From NCBI GenBank assembly GCA_019925095.2, contig CM034403.1:1478690-1542689 (forward strand): a stretch of 64,000 nucleotides of DNA. The letters run 5' to 3'. This document shows positions 1-14,400 of the stretch, one piece after another. Position 1 is the stretch's first letter; every line of letters starts with the position of its first letter. The notes under the pieces are model-generated. The model was not told where the DNA came from. It worked only from the letters and a program-made list of their open reading frames with translations, and did no database searches. This DNA comes from Dendrolimus kikuchii. Its lineage: Eukaryota > Arthropoda > Insecta > Lepidoptera > Lasiocampidae. The position numbers and the translations under genes were made by a program.

Positions 1-1842
1 TATATTATTATTTACTATGTGCAAGCTTATAATGTTTTTAACATTATCTACTTCCGACTCTTCTACACGACCTGACAAAATCCATCCTAGCTCCGTATTT
101 TGTGCACTAAGTGCGCCGGAAGGATGCTTAATCAAACCATTCGTCAAAATCTGCGCATATATTTCGGCACCGAGCAACAAATCAATCTTATTCGGAACAC
201 CAAAATGACTATCAGCTAGTGTCAAGTTTGACAGCTCTTGCCAATCATGAAACTCTACTCTCCTAGTTGGCAGATTTGATGACAAATGTTTTAACACATA
301 AGCTTGTACATCACAACTAAATGATTTAGAACTAATGGACTGTATATTAAACTCTACTGAATACCTGATGGAAAGTGATTTCTCCCCTCCCAAGCCACTA
401 ACAGCTCCCTTCACTGAAGATTTACGGAGGCCCAACAATTGAGCACAGTGCTCCGTAATGAATGAGGCTTGAGACCCCTGGTCCAGTAACGCCCTTAGCA
501 TAAAACATTCACCTTTACTACCAAATACTTTAACAATAGCAGTAGCTAAGATTACATGACCAGGTACATAAAAATGGTTAGAAAACACTTGTTTTACCAC
601 TGTTGACGATTGTTCATCACTCTCACTCTGGTGTGACTCCGCTGGATTAGAAACTTCATTAGGCGGAGTACTCACACTTCCTTCCGGATGTATTAACGAA
701 TGATGACGTCGACCACACCGATTACATTTTGTACTGCGTTTACACCGGTACACCCGGTGATTATCTCCAAAACAGTTGAAACACAATCTCTGTTTTAATA
801 CAAAATTGTAACGGTTCCCGTAGCTCTCCGTACTAAATTTCTTGCATTGGTGAAGTAAATGATTTTCAGAACAAAAGGGACAAGAAACAGTGGTAACTTT
901 AAACACATTCTTCTCTACAACAGTTCTCTCTTTCGATCTATTATCCTTCTTATGAGGTTCTAAAAATTCTAAACTTCTATACTTCGACTCTAAAAACTGC
1001 TTGAAGTCATTAATTGTTGGAAAGTTATCTGTGTACTCACTGATTCTTTGTTCCCACTGCTTTCTTGTTTCTATATCTAGTTTTAGTGCTATTAAATGAA
1101 TTACAATTATATCCCACGAAGACACGTCGATACCCAGGCTATTTAGCGCATTTAAACAATCACTAGTTGTATCCAAAATCAGCTTTATACCACTCGAAGA
1201 TTCCGCTGACAGCGCCCTCTGTCCAAGCAATCTAGTAAGTGTACAATTAGCAATGTATCGTTTGTTGCTATATCTCTTCTTTAACAACAGCCAACACGAC
1301 TCATAATTTGCATCAGTTACAGGAATGTGCCTTAACAGCTGTTCCGCTTCGCCTGTCAAATGGCATTTCAAATAGTGTAACTTCTGTACATCTGCTAAAG
1401 TTGTATTCTTATGGATCAATGTCTCGAACAAATCATGAAAAGTCTGCCATTCCAAATACTGTCCTGAAAAACTAGGCAAAATGATCTTAGGCAACTTCAG
1501 AGGAGCATGATCTGCTTCTTTGGATATATTGGAACTCGTACTAGGATGTCCGATCTGCTTATATATAGACAGAGCTTCCTTCAAATCAATCTTGTATGAC
1601 ATATATATCTCTTCCACTCTGTCATAAATATTCTCCTTAAGGTACGGAACATCACTATTCTCAGCCTTGCTCACGATGTTATAATGATTAGCTTCGAATT
1701 GTGTCCATTGCTTTTCTAGTTGATCTAATCTTGTCTCTAAATACGCTAGTGTGACACGAACCTTAGATGACTTTTTGTAATTTGTGAATCCGCTACTAAT
1801 CTTTCCTTGTAAATCATATTGTATTTTAATTGTACCTTCCAT
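1..1842 (-). mobile_element. BEL/Pao LTR retrotransposon, gag-protease reading frame (5' part)
   Basis: A reading frame opens at ATG 1842 and stays open for 614 codons to the window edge. The N-terminal part looks like the gag-type DUF1759 region of Pao elements, with the motif LPKIILPSFSGQYLEWQ near residues 110-125. Three Cys/His knuckles follow around residues 320-385 (CPFCSENHLLHQC, CFNCFGDNHRVYRC, CNRCGRRHH). Then comes an aspartic protease of the Pao type, with LLDQGSQASF near residue 455 giving the active-site Asp. Reverse transcriptase and integrase would lie beyond base 1. The element lies in a Sec31 intron, in the same orientation as Sec31. The absence of stops suggests a fairly young insertion. 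Assignment to BEL/Pao rests on domain order and knuckle style. Confidence 0.85.
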
Positions 1843-1997
1843 TGTGTATTTTGAGGACTTCTACCAAAACTCAGTTAAATATTAGTGAGCACAATACAAT
1901 AATTATGTATGAAAAATCGACAAGAAAACTTCTAGTACATTTGCTCACTTTTGATAAAAATACACATATGCACCAAAACTTTTACTACACCACTGCC

Positions 1998-2016
1998 TAT
2001 CCGGCTCCTAGGACCA
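1998..2016 (-). other. Candidate primer-binding site of the BEL/Pao element
   Basis: Read on the plus strand the bases end GGCTCCTAGGACCA, like the 3' end of a tRNA with CCA. On the minus strand this gives TGGTCCTAGGAGCCGG, directly downstream of the candidate LTR. BEL elements often carry a tRNA-complementary site of this style. Which tRNA is meant is not certain. Confidence 0.55.
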
Positions 2017-2018
2017 AA

Positions 2019-2234
2019 TGTTAAGGTGGATTCCTGGTCTAGGAGAGCTACTACTTGGTAAAATAACTAAAAGAAAATTTGGATAAAATTAACTAATATA
2101 TTGCAAAACCGAAACTTGACATAAGAGTGACATGTCTGTATAAAACTTATAAAACGAACTATATACTAAAGAGGATCGTTACAAACACTATGTTTGCCTG
2201 TAAGAGACTGTACATTTAGCATAAGACCATTAAC
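2019..2234 (-). repeat. Candidate 5' LTR of the BEL/Pao element
   Basis: The stretch is bounded by TGTTAA at 2019 and TTAACA ending at 2234, a 6-bp terminal inverted repeat of the usual TG..CA kind. It adjoins the primer-binding-like site. The second LTR would lie outside the window, so the boundaries cannot be confirmed here. Confidence 0.45.
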
Positions 2235-2380
2235 ATGTATATTTAATTAAGCATATCAATGTATCAGTTGTTGGCAAACTTAATAAATTAAAAATATATA
2301 TATATATATAAACATCTAATAATACGATGACACAGTCAATAAAAACAAGCAGCAAGTCAACTCTGCACGAAACCGCTCAC

Positions 2381-2493
2381 CTAAGAGATTAAGCACTTCG
2401 CTGCGGAACGTGGGCAAGAAATTCGCCCTCAAGAAGAACCACGTGAAACGTTCGTTCTGGTCCACGGCCGCGTCGCCCCTTTGACGGCAGTAC
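2381..2493 (-). CDS. Sec31: Sec31 exon 11 (last in window)
   Basis: Encodes [20 protein letters not shown] then [17 protein letters not shown], like the vertebrate YCQKKID..SFLKVNF..LELLG segment. Acceptor TTGTAG, donor GTGAGC. The next intron contains the BEL/Pao element. Confidence 0.9.
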
Positions 2494-5400
2494 CTACAAA
2501 TTAAAAAAAAACCCCGTAGATGTAACAAACATCCTTACTTTCTGTTGTTTAGTTCCTCAACCATAAGAATGTATTTAATCAAAAAATTCCAATGAAACCC
2601 AATGAAAATATCCACTGAACAATATCTCAAACTAATGTTAGTAGTGGTTTATTGAGCTCTGTTACTTTACATACATAACTTCACGCCAGTTCCCTTGCGG
2701 GGTAGGCACGAACAACAGAGCGCTATTAAGAGCCATTCTTACACACCTCACTCGCTTCTTTGACATTCATAACTCTTCTCATGCACGCTCGTCTGTTCTT
2801 AAGGCTCCTGACATCACCTTCTGCTAGTACACGACCAATTTGATCATGGAAGGTGTGTCGTGGCCTTCCACGACTTCTGCATCCAACCATCCTCTGTTAC
2901 TTTAATTTTCTTAATACAGTCAAACCTGGATAAGTGAGAGCTCAAGGGACCGCGATCTCTTTCTCTCTTATAGAGGTTTCTCACTAAACCGAGTTTCTAG
3001 CTTACAGACTTACAGAAGGGGTCTGTCTCACTTATACGAGGTCTATAGAAATACGCAAATAATATGACGCAATTAAAAACAAAATACGTGTATGTATGGG
3101 TATTAAATATGTTTAATCTAAATAATATTATAATAACATTTACTTCTAAAAATCTGTTAATCGTATGTTTTTCAAGTTCATAAATTTGATCAAATATGGT
3201 TTGATCAACCGCCGCAAATTCATAAAATTTGTGAAGCGTCTCCAATGCCTTTAAAGCTTCTCGTTTTGTTGGAATTTTCTCCACCTCTCTATCCAAAATA
3301 TGTAATTGGATGGCTTCATTTTTTTTTTAAATTTTTGGCACATTCAGCTTTTTGAATAGAATGAGTTCGCCGAACTATAATAACAAAACAATAAGACGCA
3401 CATTACGTTTGAATTAAATAATACATGACTCATTTAAGAATGAGTCATGTATAGCGAAAGTTAAACGCGTTTAACTGTCGCTTGTAGAGGTATCGGCAAG
3501 TATTAATCTCACTTAAAGAGGTTCACGTGTGGAAAACGACTGTCACTTATACAGGTTTTAAGTTTCTCACTTATAGAGGTATTAGGAGGGCAAAATGGCA
3601 GGACCTGGTAAATACTCTCACTTAACAGAGTTTTTCGCTTACTCAGTTCTCACTTATTCAGGTTTACATACATACAAAACTTCACGCCAGTTCCCTTGCG
3701 GGGTAGGCACGGACAACAGAGCGCTATTTAGGCTTATTCTTACACACCTCACTTGCTTCTTTGACATTCATAGCTCTTGTCATGCATGCGCGTCTGTTCT
3801 TAAGGCTCCTGACATCACCTTCTGCTAGTACACGATCAATTTGATCATAGAAGGTGTGTCGTGGCCTTCCACGACTTCTGCATTCTTTCCACATGCCGGA
3901 ACCACCGGATCATTCCTTTCCTTACCTTCACCCCGACACTCTCTTTCAGACCAACTCTCTTTCTTACTTCGGTATTACGAACGCGGTCCGCGAGCGTCAC
4001 CACCGCGTTTACTCTACTCTCATGCTCTCTCTTCCATACCCAACTCTCGCTTCCATACGTGAGCGTAGGTACCAGCACCGCGTTGTGTACGGCGAGCTGG
4101 GCCTTCTGGCTGAGGTTCTTAGCGCCTAGAAGTTTACCTAACGCTCCATTCACACTATTCCCCAAATTCACTCTTCTTTCTATACCAGCGGTGTACCTTC
4201 CATCCCTGCTAAAAGCACATCCAAGATATACAAACTTATTCAGGTCTGACTGTAGAAAGTTCCTTATATTACTTTATTGTTAAGTTAGAAATTGGACACA
4301 TTTATAATGCCTTTAGAAACAAATATCTCGGTATATTTTTCAAGTCGAATCCCTTTAACGCCTGTGTAGATAGTACCGCCGATATTATGCCGCCACCGCA
4401 CTACTCTCTATGAATTACTACGTACAGGCGAGTGGAACTGCGACGGCAGGAGCGGTAGCGGCGTAGTGGCGACATGCTCGCGTCTATTTGACACAGGTTG
4501 GCAGCGTGGCGGCAGTGCAATGGCGCTGCCGCGTATACAAGTACTTATGCTTTATAAAGATATGACTAAGAACACGCCATACAATTACATACACTGAAAA
4601 ATATCAATCTCTAGATGTATGACAGCCACCCTAATCAATTTTTGTTTTATAGAACCATATAGACTATCCTATAAAATACTAACCATAATACAGTGTAAAC
4701 TCCATGTAACGTCACTCGATTTAACGACAAAGTCCCTTAAGCGTCCAAATCACTTCGCTTAGGTTGGTTTAGCTTGTATTACATACAATGATACACTCTA
4801 TATAGCATTACTAACCACTCCCAATAACGACACCAATTAAGTAATAACAAGTTCCTTTTAAGGCCAAAATGAGTAAAAGCTGCGCAGCTGTGTACGTCCT
4901 TTTATGGCTTTACTATCCTAGCCCATAATAAACTCGACTGTCGGCATCATGAATACCGAAATTTCTAAGTACTTCCTTTATCACCAAAGTGCCTCAATAT
5001 CGCAAGATATGAATAAAATGAGTAAAACAATACAACAAAATTACTGGTGCAGCAAAAGACGTCAGACAAAAATAACAGACTTCTCTCCATTTAAATGACA
5101 ACTCTCTATAACGTCATAAAATGCACAGTCCCTTCAGTGTCGTTATATAGAGTTTACACTATATATACACTCAGTAATTTCTAATAAAAATAACTATAAT
5201 ATGTAAAGACAGACGGACGAATAGACATGACAAAAAATTCCATTTTTGCCAAAATAATTATGGCACTGTAAAAGTAAAATGTCGACTTACTCTGCCAAAC
5301 GCTCGAGTGCGCCTGGATCCTGGCTGAGACTGGAACCCAGGACCGAGTCCAATTCTGTCGCTCTCTCCACTATTTCCGGTTCACTTACTACCTAAAAATA

Positions 5401-8400
5401 CGAATGTTTAGTGTTACGGCGCAACACTGGTTCGGTAGCGCAGCACTAGCTTCGCGCCTGCGCCCCGATTTATTATTTTTTCATTTGTTTTTTCTTCTGG
5501 TTTTGCCTTAGCTATGGTAAACATGTTTTGCGAGTTGTATTGAACTCATATTTCTTTATAAAATATATTTTAATGTATATAATATAACTTTAATTGCTGA
5601 TATTACCCATAAACATTCAGGAAGTTTTGTTTTGGTAAAATCCTTTTAGAAGTAATTATGTTACAACTAGCTGCGCCCCGCGGTTTCACCCGCGTGGTTA
5701 TGAAGAATCGTTATATTTTAGATAATTCACACTATATCTTTATAAATTATAGGCTACGTGTTATTCTGATGTGTAAGTTATACACGTTGTATAAGTTGTA
5801 AAGTTTCATTAAAATCCATTAAGTAGTTTTTGCGTGAAAGAGTAACAAACATATATTCATACATACAAACTTTGGGAGGTGAAAGAAAAGAGAATACATA
5901 ATAAAATTTCATGATAATCAATTTCTACCCGACACCCTAAAGAGAGATTAAACAAACAAACAATTTCAATTGCATATGTTATACATAAATCAATATGCAA
6001 TAATATTTTCTTAGTTTTCGCGACTAGTATACAAAATAAAACTACGTTTTAACGATTTTAAGCGCGGTAATTTATTTGATTTTTATTATTCCGACGTTTC
6101 GGCCACTTTTTAGTAGTATTTAGTATCAATATGGAATAAATGAAAATAAAAACAATTCTATCATACCTGACTGACGTAAACGAACTTCTGTGTTCCAAGC
6201 TCTTGCGGGCACTTCTCAAACGTCACTAATTTGCCTCCAAACTGCGAAACACATTGATCATTATAATATAAATAACTAGGATATGCCCGCGACTTCACCC
6301 GCGCTCGACTTAATATTCCCGCAGAATTCCCAAACACACACACAAAGGTACTTCTTTTATCGCCAAGATGCCTCAATATCGCAAGACATTAATAAAATAA
6401 ATAAAAAATACAACAAAATTACTGGTGCAGCAAAAGACGTCAGACAAAAATAACAGACTTCTCTCCATTTAACGACAACTCCGTATAACGCCACAAAATG
6501 GGCAGTCCCTTCAGTGTCGTTATATAGAGTTTATACTGTAATTAGCAAGATTAAACTGAGTAGTTCATGTACGTATCAAAATTTGTTAATACAGAAAACC
6601 TTCGGAGATGCATCTACGAACATGTTTAGGTTTTACTCCCCTCCAGCGGTTGAGCCTAGTTCCCGCTGCGATGGAGCCATGGGCTCTCGCCAGTGATGCG
6701 TCACCCTCATCCAACGGGGCAACATTATCGACGCACCACACACGGAAATTAAACCCCCACACACACATACCGAGAACTTGGCGGAGGCGGGTCTTTTGAG
6801 CCACCTCGGTGGCGCGGGCAGCTGCTGCGGCTGCACGTGGGCGGTCTGCGGGGCTCTGCTCACGGCCGGCAGCTGGCTGAACGAGTCCAGGCCACCGAAC
6901 GAGTCCATTATGTTGCTCTGGTTGTGGGCATTCTGCAAACAACGCTATCATCATCATCATCGTCATCATCCCCTTATCATTACAAAATTGTAAAAATGCC
7001 GCGTCTGTACATTTGAGCTATTAAAAAAAACAACAACGACTGGAATAGACTATACGAACAACGGTTTTGTTGTCTGTTTGTTCAGTGCTTACATAAAACT
7101 TCGCAAAGTGAAAGTTATCACTTCAATAATACAATATCAGAAGTGTTACGGAGAGGTCAGGTAAGCATGTTGTTTGTCAGGATTGTCCCAAATGGAGATC
7201 TATAGTCTCCGCTTACACCCATGGGAAACAGGCGTGATATTATGTATGGTAGAAACGTACGGTCTCAGGCCGGGAGCCGCCGAGCAGCGAGTGCACCGCC
7301 ACCTGCTGGTCGAAGGAGGCCGTCGCCAGCAGCGCGGGGTTCCGCGGGCACCAGCTCACCTCGAACACCCACTGCTGCTGCTGACTTATCTCCGCGAGCA
7401 GCTCACCACCCTGAAATAGCAAAAAACAATCTATACTTGTATCTTCTTTTTACAGCCAGACAGGCAGACGGCCCACTTGATGGAAAGCGGTTACCATCAC
7501 CTATGGATACTTGCAACACCAAAGGTACTACTGCTCTCTAAAGGGAGCCTGGATCCTGGCCACTAATGCAGGAACACAACTCAAGGTTATTATGGCGGCA
7601 TACTCTAAACCAGGTGTAGTGGAACACTTACAAGCCAATAGATGGCGCTGTGCAATAATTGATGTCACAAACGTTTCCCGAACATCAAACATTTGACATT
7701 CAAAACCAAAAAAATGAGAAAAATAACTTTACTTTTAAATTTAATTTGATTTCTGAACGACTTTTAAATTTAATTGATTTCTAAACGACGGGACGAACAT
7801 CAAATGTTTGACAGGTAGGAATAGTTTCTAAGGGAAAGCGAAATTGTTGTTTTTACTATATTCCAGGGTTTTTTTTTCATATTTACTGACCTTTTAAACC
7901 TTCCCCGGACTTCCACAAATAATTCAAAGGCAAAATTAGCCAAATCAGTGCAGCCGTTCTCTAATTTTAGCAAGACTAACGAACAGCAATTGATTTTTAT
8001 ATATATAGATACATATTACTTCTAAAACACCAAAAACTTAGTAAACATCAAAAATTCACAGAGACTGAATTGAGAATTTTTTTTTGTAATATTGAACATG
8101 TACACATTGTAGACAGTAAATAAATAAATAACTTACAGGTTTAGTGTTGTTGGGATTCCAGCAGAGGACTCTGCCGTCCTTGCCAGCAGACAAGAGAAGG
8201 TCCGGATCATGTTTACTCCACGACACTGACATCACCCCCTTATTGTGACCCTCCAAAGTCGCCAACGGTGATGCTGCTAATCTAAAAAGTCATAGGGTTA
8301 GTCAAATACTAAATACATACATATATAGCTTCACGCCAGTTCCCTTGCGGGGTAGGCACGAGCAACAGAGCGCCATTCAGGCTTGTTCTTACACACCTCA

Positions 8401-11400
8401 CTCGCTTCTTTGACATTCATAGCTTTTGTCATGCACGCTCGGCTGATCTTAAGGCTCCTGACATCACCCTCTGCTAGTACACGATCAATTTGATCATGGA
8501 AGGTGTGTCGTGGCCTTCCACCACTTCTGCATCCATCCACTTTTGCATTGTATATCTGTTTTGTCATTCTTTCATCGTGCATTCTTTCCATTTGCCCGAA
8601 CCTAAATAAATACCTCATAATATAATAATAATAACAGTCCATAAATGTCTTAGGTGAGTAGCGACACCTCATATCCGACTCCGAAGGGCCAAGGCAAGCC
8701 ACCCGCCTCGGTGCTTTCCTCATCCAGCCGGCACGGAGTGCAGATCGCTAGAGCTAAGACTCACGCTCCAGGGGTGGAAGTGATAAATGGCATCACGTCA
8801 GAAGTAGCTTCGGTGAACCTGCAGCTCACCTCTCTACACCCCTTAGCCACTCACACCCATGTTACCCCTTGCCAATCTTGTATGGCATTTTTAGTGTCCC
8901 ATTTTTTCCATGTTCCTTGAACATTGCAACTGGCAGACGCCATAGTTCCCATAGTCCTCGATCTGTAACTCCACTAGCAAGTCATTGTAATAGCCCGGTA
9001 ACTTTTGTTCTCATTCCCTAAAACAGTGCTACACTGACCGGGGCCTGTCTTTGGGTGCACTTTTAAATAGTGTAGACAGGGATAATCACCGGTCAGTGTC
9101 ACGCCACCAAGCGATTTCAACGCTTAAGGGACTTTGTCGTTAAATAGAGTGACGTTACATGGAGTGTACACTGTATTTACTAGTACAATATATATATATA
9201 TTATAGTCATTTGTAGGAAATGTGGTGTACAATATATTGAATTTTATTATTAAAAATGTATGTATAAATATTTCTGCAACCATGTATTGTCGCTTTCCTA
9301 GCAAATAAATTCTTTCTTTCTTTCTTTACAACTTGCAAGTGTTGCAAGGAATGAATCTGAAATGTATTATTAGTACATACATACATACATAACTTCACAC
9401 AAGTTCCCTTGCGGGGTAGGCACGAACAACAGAGCGCCATTTAGGCTTATTCTTACACACCTCACTTGCCTCTTTGACATTCATAACTCTTGTCATGCAA
9501 GCTCGTCTGTTCTTAAGGCTCCTGACATCACCCTCCGCTAGTACACGATCAATCTGATCATGGAAGGTGTGTCGTAGCCTTCCACGACTTCTGCATCCAT
9601 CCACTTTTGCATTGTATATCTGTTTAGTCATTCTTTCATGATGCATTCTTTCCACATGCCCATGTATTATTACTGGAACATTTTATAAGTTTAAAGTGGG
9701 AATAACGTACCTGAGGTCCCACAACTGCACCACCGGCACTTGGTCGTCCTCGGACGCGATGCACACCTGCGTCGCCACCGACGGGTGCCACGCCAACGAG
9801 CGCCACCTCGTGCGCGATTGGGAGTCGCTGACAAACAGACATCGAGCTCTTATTCGAATGTTATATCTATAATTGTTCGCTCCATCAATTTTACTGTCTA
9901 CCCTCTTTTTGTTTTAGTCGACGGCCATTGTAGAGCAGGGTAAGGGCAATTATCCTGGACACTTGTGTCAACGTTTGACGAGAACCACACCGCGTTGTAA
10001 TTACTAGCCGTGCAAAGAGCATTTACTATACTTAAAACTTTGTATGAAGTATTAGCTCAATAGTGGAATTCAGAGCCAGGAGAGGGCGGATCTCAAGGTT
10101 GGTGGACCTTCTACTTTCTAGTGCAAGGATGTAGGTCATACCTTTTTTTTTTATATTGCAGGAGATCAGCAGACAGGCAGACGCCCCACTTGATGGAAAG
10201 CGGTTACCAACGCCTATGGCCATTTGCAACATCAAAGGTGCTACAAATGCGCTGCTGCTCTCTTAAAGGAGACTGGAACCTGGTCACTAAGGCCGGAACA
10301 CAACTCAAGGTTGTTATGGCGGCATACTTTAGACCAGGGGTGGTAGCCATCCAGTCGGGCAAGTGCCCTACCACCTGGCTGTGGGTTGTTAAGTCGCCTC
10401 TTACGACAGGCCGCCCCAACGCAGGAAATTGTATTCTTCCTCCGTTCCTGCACGGATAAATAATATAAATATAGATAAATAATCTCCTCCATGCAGTCCA
10501 CAATTACCGAACCAGAACATCACCCATGGGTATAGCCTACGGGTAAGATATGCTGGTCGCACCCCACAATAATATTATAAACTTCTAAGCGTGACGTGTC
10601 TGTACACAGAAAGCTATTAAATAAAAACAACTGGAATAGACTATATAAACAATGGAGAACATGATGCAATTTTTTTAGATTTCTTGTCTGTTTGCTCCGG
10701 ATTCACATAAAAACTACTGGGCCGATTCCGATGCAGTTTTCAATTCGATGCATTACTAAAATACTATTGAATATCACAAATTCATAGTTTAAAGAGGCAA
10801 GTCCGATTTATGTCATTAATTCAAAAAGTTAAACTTCATAATGTAATCATGTTTAACTTACCTTAGTTTCATAATTGGCTCGTTCTTCCTCAAGTCCCAA
10901 ACGACGCATCTGGACGCAAATGTGGAGCCAAGAATGTGTTGCACCTGTGTAACCAAATAATCAATCAATGCATCATTTTTTTATTTATTGCGCGAGTTCA
11001 GCAGACAGGCAGACGAGCCCACCTGATGTAAAGCGGTAACCATCGCCTATAGACATTTTCAACACCAAACGTGCTACAAATGTGCTGCTGCTGTCTCAAG
11101 GGAGACTGGAACCAGGCCACTAATGCCGGAACATACTTTAGACCAGGGGTTGTAGCCATCCAGTCAGGCAAATACATTACCACCTGGATTACCATTTGAC
11201 GTGATAGGGCCATGCTAGAGTCATTATCTTGATAACAACTCTTGGGGATAGCTTAATCCGTGTAATACCATGCAACCACAGAATATCCGCTTGAAACAGT
11301 TAGCCTTTGCGCTAATTGTGTTTTCCTAGCCCTCATACCCCATCTTAAAGCTGACAACGCATTGGCTTGAACTCTGATGTTATGAATGTTTGCAGATGAT

Positions 11401-14400
11401 GGTAACCACTTTCAAATTCAAATTCAAAAGTTTTTATTCAAAATAAGTTCCACTGGAAAACACTTTTTGAAGGTCGTAAGTAGCATAGAATTTAAGTCTA
11501 AGAATTAGCTGTCGATCAGCGAAACTTTTACATAAATCTATCGCATTATCCGGGATAAAAAGTATCTCTTGGCCACCCTCGGTATTAAAATTACATATGT
11601 ACCGAGTTTCAGCCAAATCGGTCCAATAGTCTTTCCATAAAATAACAAACAGAAAGACATATATTTTTATCCTGGAAACTATCCCATTTTTCAGGATAAA
11701 AAGTATCCTATGTTCATCCTCGGCATCGAAAATATGTATAAACTGAGTTTCAGCCAAATCGGTCAAGTAGTTTTTCCGTGAAAACGGAACAGAGAGACAG
11801 ACAGAGTTACTTTCGCATTTATAATATTAATAGGGATATATTTAATCATACCTCACACTAAGCAATACAGTACTGCCTGCAAACAAAGAATATTATTAAA
11901 AAGAAGTGAATTATTGCCAATAATACTAGGTGTATGTGGGTAACATTAGAGCTATAATCAAAATAATGATTCCAGCATTTCTCCACCATATCAATAGTCA
12001 TGCCACGACACACCTTCCATGATCAAATTGATCGTGTACTAGCAGAAGGTGATGTCAGGAGCCTTAAGAACAGACGAGCTTGCATGACAAGAGTTATGAA
12101 TGTCAAAGAGGCAAGTGAGGTGTGTAAGAATAAGCCTAAATGGCACTCTGTTGTTCGTGCCTACCCCGCGAGGGAACTGGCGTGAAGTTATGTATGTATG
12201 TATGTATGTATGTATCAATAGTCATAAATAATAAAAAGATTCTTTTCATTGTAATTTTACATTTTTTTTTTGAGAACTCAGAAAATCAAACCTGCTGATT
12301 CCAAGCCAACCCTTGTACATGGTCATAGGGTTGATTCCTATTGCCAGGTGCCATTGGCTGGCTTGTGTTGTTCAGGTCCCATATAAATATTTCACTTTCC
12401 GATGCACCCGATGCCAATAGATTCCTCTGATATGGATTGATGTCCAGTGCTGACACATGGCCTGTTAAGAAGATATTATATTTAATATATATATTAATAA
12501 GAAATCCAAACAACAGATAAGTTAATCTTTATTTAGTCTCTAATAGCATCTATATCTTTTCATCATGGCTACATTTCAGAAGAGACTCACAACAATCACA
12601 TTCATGACCACGATTTTTCCTGTTCCACTTGCTTGAGGACGTTACAGTTATAAACTCTAGTGGAACGGATTATGGGGCATTGATGTCATAAACGATGAAA
12701 TACGCAAATATCATTGGTTGATATGAAAAGCGCGCCTTTTTCAATGTCAATCGATAGAGAGAATTAATACTCTGTGGTCAACGCCCACTTCGATCCATCT
12801 CTAGATATGGGTCGTTGTGAGCGCTGTGTGATCGACAATGATCACGTCATTAGTGACGTTTTCGCCACGACCATAACGACCGTGATTGTCATGTGGAACG
12901 GTTGAGGGACCATTTTGGGCATTGTGAGCCACTAGCGGAACACATCCTATATTTTCAATTGCATTATGTTGGCTCTACACACCCACCGAGACATACCGTT
13001 TTTTATCCGTGCAGGAACGGAGAAAGAATACAATTTCCTACGGCCGGGGGGCCTGTCGTAAGAGGCGACTAAACAACCCACAGCCAGGTGGTAGGGCATT
13101 TGCCCGACTGGATGGCTACCACCCCTGGTCTAGAGCATGCCGCCATAACAACTTTGAGTTGTGTTCCGGCATTAGTGATCAGGTTCCAGATTCACTTAAG
13201 AGAGCAGCAGCACATTTGTAGCACCTTTGATGTTGCAAATGTCCATAGGCGATGGTAACTGCTTTCCATCCAGTGGGCCGTCTGCCTGTCTGCTGAACTG
13301 CTGCAATAAAAAAAAAATACCGAGACAGGTCAAGAGCAAATGTGTTCGTGGCGATCTTGACCCATCTCACTGTCAAACGGTCTTGTCAGTTCGCAAGTGA
13401 GGTGCAATGAACTGCATCACCATTGCAATCAACACATCAAGTGTGTGAGTGTGGACATGTGTACAGTCACCAAGTCTCTCCCGCTCGAGACTCCTGGCGA
13501 TAAGCTCTCGAAAAGTGTGTACAGTCAGCATTATAGATGAAAACTATTTTCTATAATAAAAATAAATGATAAAAGAATTTTTACTGTCCCCAAAAATATA
13601 ACAAATTTTGCCTTAAAATTAAGACTAAATACTAACACCTAGACTAGGCCGAGCCTGTATCCTAGGTGTTAGTTGCTTCCAGTGACGTAATAACTAAATT
13701 TTATAACAAATTAAATGTTCTACATTACAAATAAAAATTACACCAAAAAATTGGAGGTAGGTGAGGTAGGTCTTTATCTTTTCCAGTTAAAAAAAATCTT
13801 AATTTAGCATCACCCTAGTCCAAGGGACATTGTTGACTGTTTCACTAATTACTAATTGGTATTACATTTATTTATTTTTGCTCCACCTACATCGCCAGAT
13901 TAGTTAAGAATTTCATTTAGGCTAGGTTGCCTGGAAGGGATTGCTTTTAGCAATAAGGCCGCCTGTTGTTTTGCCAAGAAGTATTGTAGTTATGCATTTT
14001 GTTATTTGTTTATTTTGTTCAGCAATAGAGTGTTGTCTAATCTAATCTAACTGGGTAGAATATTGAGAATAAGAAGCTAATTTCGAAAATATCCTTGTGT
14101 AACTATTTACTCTAGTCCGGGAGTTACTGGGAAACAAGTCTTACCCCCAGTTACATATACTTGTGTTTTGCACGATTCATGGTTATTTTGGAGATACCAA
14201 AAAGTATATGTTTAATAAAACATATTTTATTTATAAGAATAAAAACAGTTAAAAGGTCACATGTGCAACAAATAATGTTATTAATGTTATGTGAATAGAC
14301 TATTCTACTAACCCAATATTATGATATCATTAAACAGATGGTTGACTACAACACATACTCAGAATATTATTAATAAGTTACATTAACATATCTACAAACA

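Noticed and set aside
6586..6969. A 127-codon minus-strand frame overlapping Sec31 exon 8
   Set aside because: A different frame from the conserved PPRWLKRP reading; only the exon frame matches Sec31.
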